Of a stretch of 64,000 bases of DNA, positions 1 through 12,300 are shown piece by piece. Below the pieces are notes generated by a model. The model was not told the origin of the DNA. It searched no databases and was given only the letters and a program-made list of their open reading frames with translations. Position 1 is the stretch's first letter; each line of letters begins with the position of its first letter. The position numbers were made by a program, and so were the translations under genes. Source of the stretch: Streptomyces sp. NBC_01476 (lineage in GTDB: Bacteria > Actinomycetota > Actinomycetes > Streptomycetales > Streptomycetaceae); assembly GCF_036227265.1 (NCBI RefSeq), contig NZ_CP109446.1:4671501-4735500 (forward strand). Direction: 5' to 3'.

Positions 1-1290
1 GTCCCCGTTCCCGCTGCTCACCGTGTTCGAGAGACTGACCTGCGGCGTCTTGTTGTTGAAGCGGTAGGCGCCGAGGACGAGCCAGTCGTTGTCCGCGTGA
101 GCGCTCTGGTCGAGCGTGCGCTTGACGGTGCCGAAGGCGGTCTCGATCTGGTAGACGGCTTGTTTGGTCTGTGCTCCCGTGTCGGGGATGTGTACGAGGA
201 CCTCGGCCTGCTTCGCGGCGACCGGGCCGCTCATCGACCAGGTTCCCAGGACGGTCATGCGCCCGCCGTCACCGCCGAGGGCGGTCTTGTCGCGGGCGTG
301 GGCGTACCAGAAGTGGCCCTGGTAGCCGCCGCCTATCTGATGGAGATCGCTCTTGGCCTCGTACTGGCCCGAGGAGTCGGGGTAGAAGGTGAATTGGAAG
401 GACCCGGAGGATGTCGCGTTGCCGCAGGTATCGCTCCACGTGGGTGTTCCGTTGGGCACCGAGTTGACGACGACGGCGCCCGCAGGGGGGCCCTCGCAGT
501 CGGGTTCGCCGTACTGGAGGCGGTAGCCGCGGCCGGGTTCGGCGCGCAGGGTGAGGTATTTGATGCTCTCGTGGCCGCAGGTGTCGGCGCAGTCCGTCTT
601 CCAGACGGTGTTCTGGGCGTTCCACCAGTGGAGTTGGTCGCAGCCGTCGATGTGCTGGGTCTCGCAGGGGGGCGGGTTGTTGACGTCGCAGTCGTTGCTG
701 GTGTTGCAGAAGGTGTTCAGCGGGGGCTTGATCTCGCTGCGCTGTGCGGGGGTGAGCCACCAGGAGGGCTGGAAGCCTGCGGAGGAGAAGCCGCTGTCGC
801 CGGGCCAGTCCTGGCGTCCTGTGGTGGCGTAGGAGTGGCCGGTGTCGATGGACCAGGCGGCCCAGCCCATCACCTTCTCCTCGTAGGGCCAGTCCTGCGG
901 GTGGGCGGCGTCGTGGTTGGCGCCCGGGTCGAGGCTGGTGTCCATGAACGCCAGCCGGGAGGCGGGGTAGATGGGGTTGGCGGGGTTGTTGTACCAGCCC
1001 AGGCCCCAGGAGACGCCGGGAGCGCCGGCGGGGGCGTTGAAGCCGAGGTTGTAGTTCCAGACCGCGGTGAACCAGTTCTCGGGCTTGGAGGCGTCGTCAT
1101 TGTTGACGGTGACGGTCTGGCCGGTGGTGTGGACCTCGTTCCACTTGTCGGCCAGAATCTTCAGGGAGGCGGCCACGTTGACGGTGTAGTCGAGTGCGAC
1201 GGCCTTCTGGACGGTCGGGGACAGGCTGGTCTCACCGGGCTTCTCGTGGCCGGCCAGGCGCATGCCGGAGGAGTTGTTTCCCGATGTCAT
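1..1290 (-). CDS. Large secreted-type protein with golvesin C-terminal-like domain, 5'-truncated, runs off left edge
   Basis: An open minus-strand frame continues from the left edge to an in-frame stop near 1525. The part before the GMRLAGHEKPGE motif (about 1235-1265) looks random; the part after it looks like real protein. It contains a WNYNLGFN-type segment, many Cys pairs (CNTSNDCD, CETQHIDGCDQ, DCADTCG) typical of an exported protein, and near the edge a beta-rich region (VLVHIPDTGAQTKQAVYQI ... FNNKTPQVSLSNT) resembling golvesin C-terminal-like domains of big actinomycete exoproteins (NocE-like). Such proteins normally start far upstream with a signal peptide, and none is visible. The ATG at 1290 is only a formal start. 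I infer a gene that lost its 5' part at about 1265-1290, where an oppositely oriented gene begins. The 3' end lies outside the window. Confidence 0.6.
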   Translation of the reverse strand, partial: MTSGNNSSGMRLAGHEKPGETSLSPTVQKAVALDYTVNVAASLKILADKWNEVHTTGQTVTVNNDDASKPENWFTAVWNYNLGFNAPAGAPGVSWGLGWYNNPANPIYPASRLAFMDTSLDPGANHDAAHPQDWPYEEKVMGWAAWSIDTGHSYATTGRQDWPGDSGFSSAGFQPSWWLTPAQRSEIKPPLNTFCNTSNDCDVNNPPPCETQHIDGCDQLHWWNAQNTVWKTDCADTCGHESIKYLTLRAEPGRGYRLQYGEPDCEGPPAGAVVVNSVPNGTPTWSDTCGNATSSGSFQFTFYPDSSGQYEAKSDLHQIGGGYQGHFWYAHARDKTALGGDGGRMTVLGTWSMSGPVAAKQAEVLVHIPDTGAQTKQAVYQIETAFGTVKRTLDQSAHADNDWLVLGAYRFNNKTPQVSLSNTVSSGNGD

Positions 1291-2098
1291 CGCCGGGCTT
1301 CGGGATGGTGAGGTCGCGCTGCCGATGTCTCGGCCAGGGGTGGGTGATTCGCCGTGGGGGGAACCCGGCAGTATGTGGGCGGCGCTGGTGCGGGTCGGAA
1401 ACGCCTGGGGACGAGTGACGAGCCGGCGGGCCTGGTCCGCGCGTGGGTGGGAGACCTTCCTCAAGGGACTCGCGAAATTTCCGGCGGGCGCGGAGATGCA
1501 CATAGTCGAGCTGGATGCCAACGGCTATTCGCGGCATGGCGACCGTGCCCATATCACGGCACGGATCGCCAGCGAGCACGGCCAGTGGTTCCGGATGGGC
1601 TGCGAGTTCGAAACGTTTCCTGACGGACCGCATAATCGAATCGCGCGGATCACGAATGAGGATGCGCGTCGATTCCTCTGGAGAATGGTGCAGGATATGC
1701 CGGTCACCTACGGGGGAGTGGGGGACGACTGGCGGCCAAATGGGCAGACGATGCTGGAGATGCGACAGGCGCGCGATGCGATGCTGGGCGTGGCGGAGAG
1801 CCGGAGCGTCCTCCGTGGGTACCCGTGGGTGACCGTTTGCGCTCCGGAGATCGCGGCCCGGCTCGGCGGCCCAGATATGTTGCGGGCGAGCGGAGCTTTT
1901 CACGAGGTGTGGGAACTGCCGACCGGCGCAGTGTGGCTGCAGGCCACTGAGCGACTCACCGATTACGAAGGACAGGCACTGCACCGCGTCTTCCGCACGG
2001 TTGCACCTGTCCTGCCACCGGGGAAGCCGAAGCCCTACCTGGGCCAAGAGATGGGGCGCATCGTCTACGAGGAGCCACGCGGATTCGGAGCTGCGTAG
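1262..2098 (+). CDS. Hypothetical protein, possibly of a T6SS-immunity-like (DUF3396-like) family
   Basis: This encodes a 278-residue soluble protein with no signal peptide or membrane segment. Residues about 190-265 (PWVTVCAPEIAARLGG ... ASGAFHEVWELPTGAVWLQAT) resemble the C-terminal half of type VI-type immunity proteins, with the PW near a conserved LGG and a glycine-bounded beta strand. The match is from memory and is weak. The start is uncertain: ATG 1262 lies inside the formal 5' end of the opposite gene, where homology to golvesin-type proteins stops, so the two genes seem to have been joined by a deletion or insertion. Codon use and composition look like real coding DNA. If it is an immunity protein, it is an unpaired one upstream of the RHS toxin. 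It could also be an unrelated conserved actinobacterial protein. Confidence 0.5.
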   Translation: MPEELFPDVIAGLRDGEVALPMSRPGVGDSPWGEPGSMWAALVRVGNAWGRVTSRRAWSARGWETFLKGLAKFPAGAEMHIVELDANGYSRHGDRAHITARIASEHGQWFRMGCEFETFPDGPHNRIARITNEDARRFLWRMVQDMPVTYGGVGDDWRPNGQTMLEMRQARDAMLGVAESRSVLRGYPWVTVCAPEIAARLGGPDMLRASGAFHEVWELPTGAVWLQATERLTDYEGQALHRVFRTVAPVLPPGKPKPYLGQEMGRIVYEEPRGFGAA

Positions 2099-2486
2099 TA
2101 TAAAGCGTTCCGGATTCCGTGGTGACTCGTTTTCTTGCGAGAGTCGAGTCGTGGCATTGCGCCAGGCCGGGCGGTGGCCGGACCTCTCATCAGCGTCTCC
2201 GACGGCACCCCTCGGGCCCGGTGACACCACCCCCCAGGTCATCCGTTCGACAGGGGGCAACAGTCATACCGGGCCCGGAGGCCAGCGGCCCTCTTGCGGG
2301 ACCGCGAAAAACATAACGGGGTGGAGGTCAGGGCTCCGGTGTACCCCCCCGCACGAGCAGGTCCACGTCGGACGCCAATTGAGCCCTTCGTCCGACGGCG
2401 CACGTGGCCGGTGGCGACGGCGGACGGCTGATCGGCGGATCGGAGCGCAGAGGTGCTGGGGCGGTCGCAGCGGGTGGGCCGGCCGT
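2099..2486. other. Gap with no recognised gene
   Basis: About 390 bases between two plus-strand genes. Frames here are not coherent. It holds a loose inverted repeat of CGGGCCCGG blocks near 2215 and 2272 that could act as a terminator for the upstream gene. No promoter could be identified with confidence. Confidence 0.4.
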
Positions 2487-3050
2487 ATGCTGCGCGTCGT
2501 GAAGGCTTGGATACGCGCGCATCGCGGCTGGTCGGTGACCGGTGGTGCGGGGGTCGTGGCGCTGGCCGCGGTGGTGACTGTCGTCCTTCTGGCGGGGTCC
2601 GGGTCCGGGCGGCCGCGGGAGTTGCCGCCGGCCAGGGCGCGGGTCTACACCGAGCAGCAGGCGTGCCTGCTCACCGGGGAGCGCGGGTTGGCCGATCCGG
2701 CGGCGGCGCCGGTGTGGGCGGGCATGCAGGATGCCTCCGCCCGTACACACGCCAAGGTGACGTATCTGGCGATGGCGGGGGAGCAGAGCACGGGCGCGGC
2801 CGGGCCGTATCTGGCGACGCTGGTGGAGCGGAAGTGCACCGTCGTGCTGACGGTGGGGGCGGCGCCGGACGGCGCCGCCGCGTCGGCCGCCGCGAAGTAT
2901 CCCGGGGCCCGATTCCTGGTCGTTGGCACGGCTGCCGGAGACGGGGACGGAGACGGGGGCGGGGGCGGGGGCGGCGCCAACGTGACCGCCGTCGCGGGTA
3001 CGCGAACCGCAGTCGGGACCGCGGTGGAAACCGCCCTCGCCCACGGCTGA
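2487..3050 (+). CDS. Small membrane-anchored protein resembling one lobe of a BMP-type binding protein
   Basis: A 187-residue protein. Residues 1-14 are basic, 15-33 form one hydrophobic segment (VTGGAGVVALAAVVTVVLL), and the rest is predicted extracytoplasmic. The body contains QQACLLTGERG, APVWAGMQDAS and a repeated VVLTVG/FLVVG strand pattern like the first lobe of basic-membrane-protein (BMP/PnrA) binding proteins, but at about half their length and with no lipobox. Near the C-terminus is a GDGDGDGGGGGGG run encoded by 6-bp repeats (about 2937-2975), a likely length-variable tract. ATG 2487 was chosen because it directly precedes the basic/hydrophobic N-terminus. Role unknown; I infer a surface-anchored ligand-binding or decoy protein. 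Confidence 0.55.
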   Translation: MLRVVKAWIRAHRGWSVTGGAGVVALAAVVTVVLLAGSGSGRPRELPPARARVYTEQQACLLTGERGLADPAAAPVWAGMQDASARTHAKVTYLAMAGEQSTGAAGPYLATLVERKCTVVLTVGAAPDGAAASAAAKYPGARFLVVGTAAGDGDGDGGGGGGGANVTAVAGTRTAVGTAVETALAHG

Positions 3051-3399
3051 CCCCGCACCTCGGCCGGCACCGTCCTCGGCGCCCCCCGCCGTGCCCGGGG
3101 CGGCATCCCCGGCCGTCCGCCGAGCGGGCGTGCGGCTCCGTCCGGGCCCTCAACTCACCCCCGGCGCGGCCAAGTTGCCGCCGGCCCACAGGCGGACCGC
3201 GAACGTCCCCGCCGCGTTGAAACCTGACGACCGGCAAAGGTCGCCCCAGGAGCGAATCGGACACTCGGGACATGTTGCCGCGCTTCGTCATGTACAGGCA
3301 ATAAATGTCGACGGAACGGGGGATTGGTCTGGTCAACAGCCGGTCACAACAGGCAGGATCTGCGCGTTTTCTGTGTCGATTCTGTCAGGGGCCTGTGCC
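3051..3399. other. Leader region of the RHS gene
   Basis: About 350 bases without a convincing gene, although the RHS frame stays open upstream to 3091. The AT-richer stretch around 3285-3310 is the most likely promoter area, but no clear -35/-10 pair was assigned. An AGGGG ribosome-binding site at about 3387-3391 sits 8 nt before GTG 3400. Confidence 0.35.
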
Positions 3400-6300
3400 G
3401 TGCGCGCATCCTTCCGTGGTCGCTCCAAGAGTCGCTCCGTGCGCCGTTCCGCCCTCCGCAGAGGGTGGCTGCGGATCACCGCGATGTTCGCGTTCGTGGC
3501 GCTGGCGTTCATGCTGGCGACCGATCAGGCGGCGGCGGACGGGGCGACGTTGCCCGCGCTGTCGATGCCGAGCCTGTCGTCGCTCATGTCGTGGGCGAAT
3601 CATCCGCCGCACTGGAACGACATACCGCGGCAGCAGGGCGGGACCGCCGCCGGTCGCAGCCATCGGGCGACCGCGGCGTCCACGCGGGCCGCGGGCGGGG
3701 CGGGCCACAAGCCGGGCAAGGCGCCCAGCGAGCTGGACGCGTACCAGCCGTATGCCAAGGCGACGCCGTCGGGCCGCAGCGCGCTCGTCGGCGGGTTCTC
3801 GGCGAAGACCAGCAAGCGGGACGCTGCCGCGTCGGACGCCACCACCACCGTCTACGACAACGCGGACGGCACGCGGACCCGGCGGGTTTCCCAATCCCCC
3901 GTCAACTACCGCGACGGAAAGGGGACATGGCGGCCCATCGACACCAAGGTGCGGCGCGGTTCTGACGGCCGGCTGCACGAGGCGGCCAACTCCGTGGAGG
4001 TCGACTTCGCCGCGAAGAGCAGCGACAGCGCACTGGCGTCCTTCCGTCCTGACGCGCAGCACAGGGTCTCGTACGGCCTGCGGGGCGCGGCGAAGGTCAC
4101 CGGCACCGTGGCGGGCTCCGAGGTCACCTACACCGCCGCCCTCCCGCAGACGGACCTGGTGCTCTCCCCGTCCGCCACGGGTGTCAAGGAGTCCGTGGTC
4201 CTGCACTCGGCGCAGGCCGCGAATTCCTGGACGTTCCCGCTGTCGCCGCACGGCCTGACCCCGGTGCAGGTCAAGGACGGGTCGATCGAGCTGCGCGACG
4301 CGGCGGGCAAGGTCGCGGTCCGGATTCCGCGTGCTTATGCGTACGACTCCAAGGTCGACCGCCGCTCCGGTGATCCCACCACCACCTATGCCGTCACCTA
4401 CCGCCTGATCCATGACGGCTCCGGCACCGCACTGCGGGTCACTCTCGACCCGTCCTGGCTGCACGACCCGGCCCGGGTCTTCCCGGTGACCGTCGATCCG
4501 ACCCTGGTGACACCGCCGGAGATCGTCGACGGCTGGACCACCACCTACGCCGAATCCGGCAACGACGGCGACCACTCCTTCGAGCAGACCGTCAAGGTCG
4601 GGTCCTACGACTCCGGCACCCACTCCGCCAACTCCTTCGTGAACCACTGGTACGGCGGCTGGGACGGCTCCGGGGTGACCGTCACCAAGGCGTCGTTGCA
4701 CCTCTTCGACACCTGGGCGTCGACCTGCACAGCGGAGCGCTTCGATGTCGCGCTGGTCACCAGCGCGTGGACGCCGACCGGTGTGACGACCTACCCCGGT
4801 CCGTCGAAGGGCGCCTCGATCGGCAACCTCACCGTCAGCGTCCCGCACGCCTGCGCCAACAACGCCTCCGACCGCAGTGTGGGTGACTGGGTGGAGGTGC
4901 CGCTGACCACCGCTTCGATCCAGGGGTGGGTGAACGGCACCACCCCGGACTACGGTCTCGCGGTCTACGCGGACACCACCGACAACCTGCACTGGAAGCA
5001 GTTCGGTTCGTTCAGCGACCCCGGCCTGGGTCCGTACATCGACGTCACCTACACCGGCACCACCCCGCCGCAGGTCTACCAGCAGTACCCGAACAACAAC
5101 GCGGACGCGTACACGACCACGCCGGAGCTGACCGCCTGGTCGGGTGGCGCCAACTCGCAGGCGAACACGACGACCAAGTACGACTTCCAGATCGTCGACA
5201 ACACTGGCACCAAGGTCGTCGACTCGGGGCTGCTCGCCACCGGTGACTGGACGGTGCCGGCCGGCAAGCTGACATGGGGCCAGACCTACGAGTGGACGGT
5301 GCAGTCGTACGACGCGGGCCTGTACTCCGCGGCCACCTGGTACGCGCTGTCGGTCGAGGTGCCGCAGCCGCTGATCACGTCGGGGCTGTCGCAGAACAGC
5401 TCCGACCACGGCTTCGACGCTTCGATCGGCAACTACACGACCGACGACACCGACGCGAGTATCTCGGTGGTCGGCCCTGGGCTCGACGTCGACCGGTCCT
5501 ACAACTCCCGTGACCCGCGCTGGACCGGCGCGTTCGGCACCGGCTGGTCGAGCGTTTTCGACGCGCGCGCCACCGAGCAGTACAACACCGCGGGCGCGAT
5601 CGTCTCCAACGTCGTCACCTATCCGGACGGGTCCCAGGTCGGCTTCGGCAAGAACGGCGACGGCAGTTACGCCCCGCCCTCCGGGCGCTTCGCGACCTTC
5701 AAGGCAGTGACCGGCGGCTATTCGCTGACCGACAAGGACGCGACGGTGTACGCGTTCACGCAGTCACTGGGCTCGGGGGCGTACGGCATCTCGTCGGTGA
5801 CCGACGCGGACGGGCACGCGCTGACGTTCCTCTGGTCCGGTGGTCACATCACGACGATGACGTCGGTCACTTCCAGTCGTGCGCTGCATCTGACGTGGCA
5901 GACCCCGACGGGGGCGAGCGCCGCGCACATCTCCTCGATCGCGACCGACCTGGTCGACTCGGCGGTGCCAACGAGCGCGCAGACGTGGATCTACGGCTAC
6001 ACCGGCGACCAGCTGACCTCGGTCTGCTCGCCGATCTCCACCACGAAGTGCACGACCTACGGGTACACCGCCGGCTCGCAGTACCAGAACGCCTCCCTGG
6101 ACCTGGGGCCGCACGCGATGTGGCCGATGTCCGAGGCGTCGGGCACGGCGGGCAAGGACGCGGTGCCGGCCAACCAGGGCGCGGACAACCTCGTCTACAG
6201 CAACGTCACGTACGGCGCGGCAGGGCCGATGGCCGGCTCCACGGCCACGGCGATCGGGTTCAACGGCAGCAGCTCGTACGCGACGCTGCCGTTCGACATG

Positions 6301-9300
6301 GGCAACAACACAGACTCCGGCGCGCTGTCGCTGTGGTTCAAGACCTCCGCGGGCCCGGGGGTGCTGTACTCCTACGCCTCGCAGCCCGTCACCGCCGGCG
6401 ACTCGCCGGGCGCGTACACCCCGGCGGCCTACGTCGGCACGGACGGCAAGCTGAAGGCCGAGTTCTGGAACAGCGGTGGCATAGCCCCGATGTCCACCTC
6501 GGCCTCGGTCGCCGACGGCAAGTGGCACCACATGGTGATGTCGGCCGCGGGCAACTCCCAGACGCTCTACCTCGACGGTGCCAAGGTCGGCTCGCTGTCC
6601 GGCACGATCGGCATCCAGCCCGGCCTCGCCTTCGGCAAGAACCAGCCGTACAACACCCTCGGCGCGGGCTTCCTCGGCGGCAAGTGGCCGGACGAGCCGA
6701 ACTCCAGCACCACCGACCCGACCGGCAAGGCGACCTACTTCAACGGTCAGATCGCGGACGCCGCCTGGTACGACCGCCCGCTGGTGGCCGCCGACGTCAC
6801 CGCCCTGCGGAACTTCGGGACCCACCCCGCCGCCCTGCTCAGCTCGACCATCCGGCCGTCCGGCAAGACCTACCACACGATGACGTACGACCCGGCGACC
6901 ACCACCTTGACCCAGCTCACCGACGAGAACGGCGGGGTGTGGAAGCTCGGTGCGCCCACCGTCGCCGGCTCCAGCCAGACCTACCGCAGCGCGGTCCTCG
7001 GCGGCGCCCCGGCCACGTACTTCCGGCTCGGCGAAGCCGCCGGAGCCTCGGCAGCGGTGGACGAGACGCGCGGCGGCAACGGCACGTACAACGCCGTCAC
7101 CCTCGGCACGACCGGCCCCTTCAGCGACCAGAAGGCCGCCACCTTCAACGGCACCAGCTCGTACGTGAAGGTCCCGGACACCGTCACCGGTGCCACGGCG
7201 GCGTCGGCGGAACTCTGGTTCAAGACCACCCACGGCACGGCGATCCTGCTGAATTCGCAGAGCGCGGCCATCGGTGGCACCGTCAGCTCCACCACGCCGC
7301 AACTGTGGATCGGCAGCGACAACAAACTGCACGGCGGCTTCTCCACCACCGCCGGTTCCGTGCAGTTGGGCACGACCGGCACCGTGACCGACGGCAAGTG
7401 GCACCACGTCCTGCTCAGCGCCACACCAACAGCCCAGACCCTCTACCTGGACGGGGTCCAGGCCGCGACGAAGACCGGCACGGCCGGGTTGTCCAACGCA
7501 GCCCGCAGCACCGCCTATATCGGCGCGGGCACCACCGGCGCCGGCTGGACCGGACTGACCAGCGGCACGGTCGCCTACTTCAACGGGTCCCTCGCCGAAG
7601 TGGCGATGTACCGCACGGCGCTCACCGCGCAGGACGCCGAGAGCCACTTCGAGGCGGGTCAGAACTCGACCGGTCTGCTGCCGGTGGAGACGGTGAAAGT
7701 CACCTCGCCGCCGCCGTACAGCGCGGTCACGACCTACACGTACGACCTGGACAACAACGAGCGGGAGCTGAGCGAGACCGACGGCCTCGGCTACACCACC
7801 AGCTTCGGCTACGACACCGGCGGCTTCGAGCACACGGTCGTCGATCCCAACGGCGCCATGACGGTCACCGGCCACGACGTCCGCGGCAACATCGTGTCGT
7901 CCACCACCTGCCAGGACCAGGCCGCGAACCGCTGCTCGACGGAGTACTACACCTACTACCCCGACGACACGACAGCGCAGCTGACCACCGCCGATCCGCG
8001 CAACGACGTACTGCTCACCGAGCGGGACGGCCGGTCCGCCTCGGCGACGGATCCTACGTATCTGACGACGCACACGTATGACGCCGACGGTGACGAGACG
8101 GCCGTCACGACGCCACCGGTGGCGGGTTTCCCCAACGGGCGCACCGAGAGCACGGTCTACAGCGACGGGACGAGCGCCTACCCGGCGGCGGACAGCGGGA
8201 CGGTGCCGAAGGGGCTTCCGGTCCGGTCGACGACGCCCGGTGGCGCGGTCAGTTCGATCGCGTACCTGCACACCGGTGATGTCGCCGCCACCACGGACCC
8301 GCTGGGTCTGGTGACGTCGTACACGTACGACGGCCTCGGGCAGGTGCTGACCAAAAAGGTCGTCTCCGACACTTATCCGGCCGGTCTGACCACTGCCTAC
8401 GCCTACGACGCGGCCGGTCAGGTCTACCGGGAGACGGATCCGCCGATCACCGACCGGGCGAGCGGCGCGATCCATCAGGCGGTCTCCACCACGCTCTTCG
8501 ACGCGGACGGGGACGTCACCTCGCAGACGGTGGCGGACGCCACCGGCGGTGACGCCCCGCGCACCGAAACACAGACGTACGACCAGTACGACCAGGTCTC
8601 GACGGACAGCGACGCCAACAAGGCGGCGGGACTGCCGAACGGCAACACCACGACGTACACCTACGACCACTCGGGCAACAAGCTGAGCGAGGTGACGTCG
8701 TCCGGGACCACCACCCAGTACACCTATGACGACGACGGCCATCTGCTCACGCAGGGGATCATGTACACCGGGGACCCGGTGAACCCGCAGCCGGCCAAGC
8801 TGCTCGTGGAGTCGTCGCGGGCCTACGATCCCGCCGGGCGGCTGGCGTCGATCACCGACGCGATGGGCAACACCACCGCGTACACGTACACCGACAACGG
8901 CCTGACCGCGAAGGTCACCAGGACCAGCGCGGACGGCACCGGCAGCAGCGTACTGACCGCGAACACCTTCGACGCGGCGGGCAACGAGCTCAGCGAGACC
9001 ACCGACAACGGCGCCACGGTCACCAACTTCACCGTCGACGCGGCATCGCGGACCACGACCACCACCGTCGACCCGACCGGGGCCAACCGCACCACGACCG
9101 TCTCGTACACGCCCGACGACATGGTCGCCACCGAGACCGACAGCGACACCACCGGCAACCGCACCACCACGGCCAACACCTACGACGCGGCCAGCGACCA
9201 GCTCTCCGAGAGCATCTCCGGCGACTCCTCCGGCCACCCGTCCGGGTGGTGGAAGCTCGACCAGACCAGCGGCAGCACGGTCGACGATTCCTCGGGTACC

Positions 9301-12300
9301 GGCAACACCGGGTCGGTCGGGTCCGGCGTGACGTGGTCGGGCGGGGCCGCCACCTTCAGCGGAACCTCCGGGCCGAACAGCCTCATCGCGACCAACGGTC
9401 CCGTACTGGACACGACGGCCTCCTACTCGGTGTCGGCCTGGGTCGACCTCACCGACGCCTCGGCGTTCCGCACGTTCGTCGCCCAGGGAGGCACCAACAG
9501 GGCTTCCTTCTACCTCCAGTACAACCCGGGCGCCAACGCCTACCGCTTCCACATCGCCAATTCCGATGTCACCTCGCCGTCCGCTTTCTACGACGCGCAG
9601 GCAACCGCTCCGGCGGCGCTGAACACCTGGACCCACCTGGTCGGCGTCTTCGACGCCAGTACGGGTGCGATGCGGTTGTACATCAACGGCGCGCCGGCCG
9701 CCTCGGCCACCGATCCCACGCCCTGGACAGGCACCGGGCCGCTGACGATCGGCGGTACCCGGACGGCCGGCGGTGCGACCAGCGACGCGGTGGCCGGATC
9801 CGAGTCCAACGTGCAGGTCTACCCGCGGGCGTTGAGCGCCGCCGACATCACCAAGCTCTACGGCAACGGCCGCACCGGCGGAACGGTCGGTTCCTCCACC
9901 GCGCAGGTCACCAAGTGGACCTACGACAAGCGTGGTCTGCCGAAGTCGATGACCGACGCGGACGTGCAGACCACGGACTACGACTACGACGAGGCCGGGA
10001 ACCTGGCGGTCACCACCGCCCCCGCGGTGCAGGTCGAGACCAACGGGGGCACACCGTCGACCCAGCGGCCGGTGACCACCAGCGGGTTCAACACCTACGG
10101 CGAGGCGGTCGAGGAGGTCGACCCGAACGGGGCCCAGACCACCACCGTCTACGACCCGAACGGCAACAAGGTCTCCGAGACACTGCCGCCCTACACGCCG
10201 GCCGGCTCGTCCACACCGCTGACGGCGACGTCGAGTTGGGAGTACGACAGCGACGGCAACCAGGTCTCCTCCACGACGCCCAAGAACGAGACAACGCACA
10301 CCCTGTTCGACCAGCTCGGTGACGTCGCGCAGACCACGGCGGCGGACGGTTCGGTCACGCACGCGACTTATGACGCCAACGGCGAGCAACTGTCCATCAC
10401 CGATGCCAATGGCGCTGTCAGCCAGGCCACTTACGACTACCTCGGCCGGCAGAAGACCTCCACCACACTGGAGCGTTACCCCTCCGCCCGCACCCTGACC
10501 ACCACCAACTCCTACGCGCCGACCACCGGGAATCCGTACGGGGCGTACCTGTCGTCGACCACCTCCCCGGGCGGGGTCAGCACCACCTACGGGTACAACC
10601 GGGTGGGTGAGACCACTTCGGTGACCGACGGCGCCGCCAACACCACGCAGTACAGCTACGACTACCAGGGCGACCTGACCAGGACCACCGAGGCCGACAA
10701 CACGTACTCCACCACCGAGTACGACGCTTCGGGCCGCCCGGTCTCCAGCGAGCAGTACGACGCGACGGGCAAGCTCCTGATGGGGTCGTCGCAGGTCTAC
10801 GACGGGGTCGGCAACGTGCTGGCGTCCACCGACGCCAACCAGCACACCACGCACTTCACGTACGACGCGGCCGGCACCGTCACCCAGCAGGTCGAGCCGG
10901 TCGACGCGACGCACTCCATCACGACCGGCTTCGGTTACGACGCGTCCGGCAACCAGACGCGGTTCACCGACGGACGTGGCAACTCCTGGTACTACACCTA
11001 CACGCCGTGGGGCCAGCAGGAGACCGCGCGGGCGCCGGCCACCGCCGATTACAGCTCGGCGGCGGACTCGACCACCACCAACGTCTACGACCTCGACGGG
11101 CAACTGGTCTCCAGTACCCAGCCGGGGGGCGTCGCCACGGCGATGAGCTACGACGCGGTCGGCAACCTCAAGACGGCGTCGGGCAGCGGGGCGGACGCGG
11201 CGACTGCGACCCGCTCGTTCAGCTACGACGGCGACGGGCAGGTCAAGTCGGCGTCGACCGGCGAGGCCGGCTTGGCGGGCGCCCGTGACCACCAGGCCGC
11301 CACCAGCGAGTTCTTCGGCTACGACGACCGGGGCGACCTGCTGTCCGCGTCGGGCTCGGCGGGTTCGTCCAGCTTCACGTACAACGACGACTCCTCGCCG
11401 CTGACCCGCACCGACGCAGCCGGCACCACCTCCTACGGCTACGACACCGCGGGCCGACTGTCCACCCTCAACGACGCTTCCTCCGGAACGCAGTTGACCT
11501 ATGGCTACAACGCGCTGGAGCAGGTCAGCTCCATCAAGTACGGCTCAACCGGCCAGACCCGCACCTACACGTACGACACCGCGCACCGGCTCAAGAGCGA
11601 CACCCTGGTGCAGGGTGCCAGCACCCTGTCGGGCATCACCTACGGCTACGACAACAACGGGAATCTGACCAGTAAGAACACCGTCGGGGTGGCCGGCGCG
11701 TCGAACAACGCGTACACCTACGACCAGTCCGACCGGCTCGCGTCGTGGAACAACGGCGCCACGACCACCAATTACAGCTACGACGCCTCCGGCAACCGCG
11801 TTCAGGTCGGCGCCAACGTCTATACCTACGACGCCCGGGACCAGATCACCTCCGACGGCGTCCACTCCTACGCGTACTCCGCGCGGGGCACGATGACGAC
11901 GGACACCTCCACCGCCGACGGAGCCGTCCACTACACCACTGACGCCTTCGGCAACCAGATCACCGCCGCCGACCACTCGTACACCCTCGACGCCGTCGGC
12001 CGGAACATCACCGACAGCGACGCCGCCGACCTGACCAGCCGCACCTTCCAGTACTCCGGTGCCGACAACACCATCGCCTCGGACGGCAACTACACCTACT
12101 CCTACGACCCGTCCGGGGGGCTGACCGGCGTCAACGCCGGATCGTCTCCAGGCAGCGGGCTGCTGGCCGTCACCGACGCCCACAACGACGTCGTCGGGAC
12201 CTTCGCGTCCGGGGCGACGAGCCTGTCCGGGTCAGCGACCTACGACCCCCTGGGCAATGTGACCGCCACCGCCGGCGTGATGGGCCGTCTCGGCTTCCAG

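Noticed and set aside
97..1311. Long plus-strand open frame of about 404 codons
   Set aside because: It is Gly/Val-rich and antisense to the golvesin-type gene, whose frame shows real protein motifs.
5764..11292. Minus-strand open frame of about 1,840 codons
   Set aside because: It lies antisense to the RHS repeats. Its Arg/Val/Gly-rich sequence is a product of codon bias in repeated high-GC DNA.
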